A DNA stretch of 64,000 nucleotides from Spizellomyces punctatus DAOM BR117. Lineage: Eukaryota; Chytridiomycota; Chytridiomycetes; Spizellomycetales; Spizellomycetaceae. The translations under genes and the position numbers were made by a program. Below, one piece after another: positions 63,150 through 64,000 of the stretch. The stretch's first letter is position 1. The number at the start of each line of letters is the position of its first letter. Location of the stretch: the NCBI RefSeq assembly GCF_000182565.1, contig NW_015971537.1, positions 1,709,299-1,773,298 of the forward strand. The letters run 5' to 3'. Under the pieces are notes generated by a model, which was not told the origin of the DNA, did no database searches, and was given only the letters and a program-made list of their open reading frames with translations.

Positions 63150-63566
63150 ATGGCCCCACCACTCCGCAACAACCCATATGCACTCTTGAAAAATATAGAT
63201 AGACTGCATGCTGCTGGTCGCATACACTCACTCCCTCCATGGTATGACGCTGTCAGACGGCATCCTCCCGCTACATTTATTCCAAAGGGAGCAACTCCCA
63301 CAGAGACGGGCGCATTCGCTCTAGACTCGCACATTCAGAGAGGATCGGCTCGTCAGAATCCTCTCACCTACAGGCCGCACTATGTCTCCAAGCCAGCTGT
63401 TATTGTCTATCCAGAAGACGAGATTCGCGCTGCGTTTTACAGATGGCATCCTCTCGAACTCGCAAGGCCAATTAGTCTCGTCAGAGGGGAAGAGGATTTA
63501 AAGGAGCGGGATTGGAAGGATATCTATGGAGGGAGACCCGATCTCGACGTGACGGGTGAGAGGTGA
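63150..63566 (+). CDS. RSM25: Mitochondrial small-ribosomal-subunit protein mS23 (Rsm25-like), 3' end unclear
   Basis: Mitoribosome-specific protein. The frame runs from MAPPLRNNPYALLKNIDRLH for 138 residues. PPWYDAVRRHPPATF, YPEDEIRAAFYRWHPLELARP and GRPDLDVTGE match the order of conserved blocks in yeast Rsm25 (PAWYNVV, EDRLRSLFYKQHPWELSRP, GRPLDGESV). The frame meets TGA at 63564-63566, but this stop overlaps a good donor (GAGAG/GTGAG at 63562/63563), and relatives carry 50-120 more residues. The gene is therefore probably spliced to a later exon beyond the repeat tract or past the window edge, or is naturally short or truncated. Confidence 0.75.
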   Translation: MAPPLRNNPYALLKNIDRLHAAGRIHSLPPWYDAVRRHPPATFIPKGATPTETGAFALDSHIQRGSARQNPLTYRPHYVSKPAVIVYPEDEIRAAFYRWHPLELARPISLVRGEEDLKERDWKDIYGGRPDLDVTGER

Positions 63567-63785
63567 GTTGGCGTTAGGGCTTTGGTTTGGTTAGGATTAG
63601 GGTTTGGGTTAGGATTAGGGTTGGGTTTGGGTTGGGTTGGGTAAGGTTGGGTTAGGTTAGGGTTCGTGTTCGAGTTCGGTTTAGGGTTCGTTTTAGCGTT
63701 CGTGTTAGCGTTCGCGTTCGGTTAGGGTTAGGGTTAGGGTTTCGTATTAGGGTTTGGGTTGAGGTTGGGTTCGGGTTGGAACTAG
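63567..63785 (+). repeat. Degenerate telomere-like (TTAGGG-related) tract
   Basis: About 200 bp made of hexamer-like units on the plus strand: TTAGGG mixed with TTTGGG, TTAGGA, TTGGGT, TTCGTG, TTCGAG and TTCGGT variants, almost free of A and C outside the register positions. TTAGGG is the telomere unit of many fungi. The tract begins directly after the mS23 frame, in what would be its intron or 3' flank. Confidence 0.8.
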
Positions 63786-63791
63786 GGCCAT

Positions 63792-63944
63792 GACTCGCTG
63801 GCGCTCGTCATGGAGATGTAATGGAGAGCGACATTGAGGGACAGGGCTATGGTTATGACTCGCTAGCGCTCGTCATGGAGATGTTGTTGGAGAGTGACAT
63901 TGAGGGACAGGGCTATGGTCATGACTCGCTGGCGCTCGTCGTGG
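63792..63944 (+). repeat. 65-66 bp tandem repeat (minisatellite), at least 2.3 copies
   Basis: Units 63792-63856 and 63857-63922 are about 90 percent alike, with a third partial copy from 63923. Each begins GACTCGCT and holds ACATTGAGGGACAGGGCTAT. The first copy contains a TAA in the frame that stays open through the second copy, so the repeat as a whole is probably non-coding. Confidence 0.8.
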
Positions 63945-64000
63945 CATCAATTTACTCTTACTTACCCGCTTGTCTCCATAGTGTCGTTCAACATACACTC

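Overview
The window is nuclear DNA from a fungus with many short introns. Most protein genes are broken by small introns of about 50-110 bp (roughly 130 in total, nearly all GT-AG), TGA, TAA and TAG all act as stops, and CTG reads as leucine. The encoded proteins are fungal or opisthokont orthologues. A CEP131 (AZI1) gene at 46305-49553, a centriolar-satellite/ciliary protein absent from yeasts and moulds, points to a zoosporic fungus that still makes a flagellum, most likely a chytrid (Chytridiomycota). That placement is an inference from gene content. A U12-type AT-AC intron in CLP1 fits a lineage that kept the minor spliceosome.

Layout. 1-1987: non-coding, with two promoter-like blocks. 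1988-19549: mitochondrial-type arginine-specific carbamoyl-phosphate synthase (CPA2), APC/C subunit CDC23, SAR1 GTPase, proteasome lid subunit RPN12, an aquaglyceroporin, mRNA cap methyltransferase ABD1, cytochrome oxidase assembly factor PET100 and DNA polymerase epsilon subunit DPB2. 19845-31479: inner nuclear membrane LEM-like protein (HEH1/SRC1), rRNA methyltransferase NOP2, ER membrane complex subunit EMC10, mitoribosomal protein bL17m and mitochondrial leucyl-tRNA synthetase. 31574-42873: carnitine acetyltransferase, an unrecognised SAM-domain protein with a SUMO-interaction-like motif, a PhzF-family protein, eIF2B gamma (GCD1), mitochondrial Mg2+ channel MRS2 and decapping activator DCP1. 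42874-44820: gene-poor, with one tRNA-like element. 44821-57151: eIF3g, CEP131, a short NDUFA4-like subunit, dynamin-like GTPase MGM1/OPA1 and CLP1. 57395-64000: guanine deaminase, a Gcn4-type bZIP factor, a GPI-anchored aspartic protease and mitoribosomal mS23, followed by telomere-like and minisatellite repeats at the right edge.

The genes are mostly unrelated housekeeping genes, as expected for a eukaryotic chromosome arm. Two themes recur. One is mitochondrial biogenesis and energy (CPA2, PET100, bL17m, LeuRS, CAT2, MRS2, NDUFA4, MGM1, mS23). The other is general amino-acid control: a Gcn4-type bZIP factor, eIF2B gamma (the Gcd1 orthologue) and an arginine-pathway enzyme lie in the same 64 kb, with TGA(C/G)TCA sites in front of each. 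Gene spacing is tight, with many divergent or convergent neighbours 100-400 bp apart.

Exon borders were set by hand from splice signals, reading phase and family alignment from memory. Every listed multi-exon CDS sums to a multiple of three, but single borders may be off, and 5' ends are the least certain part.
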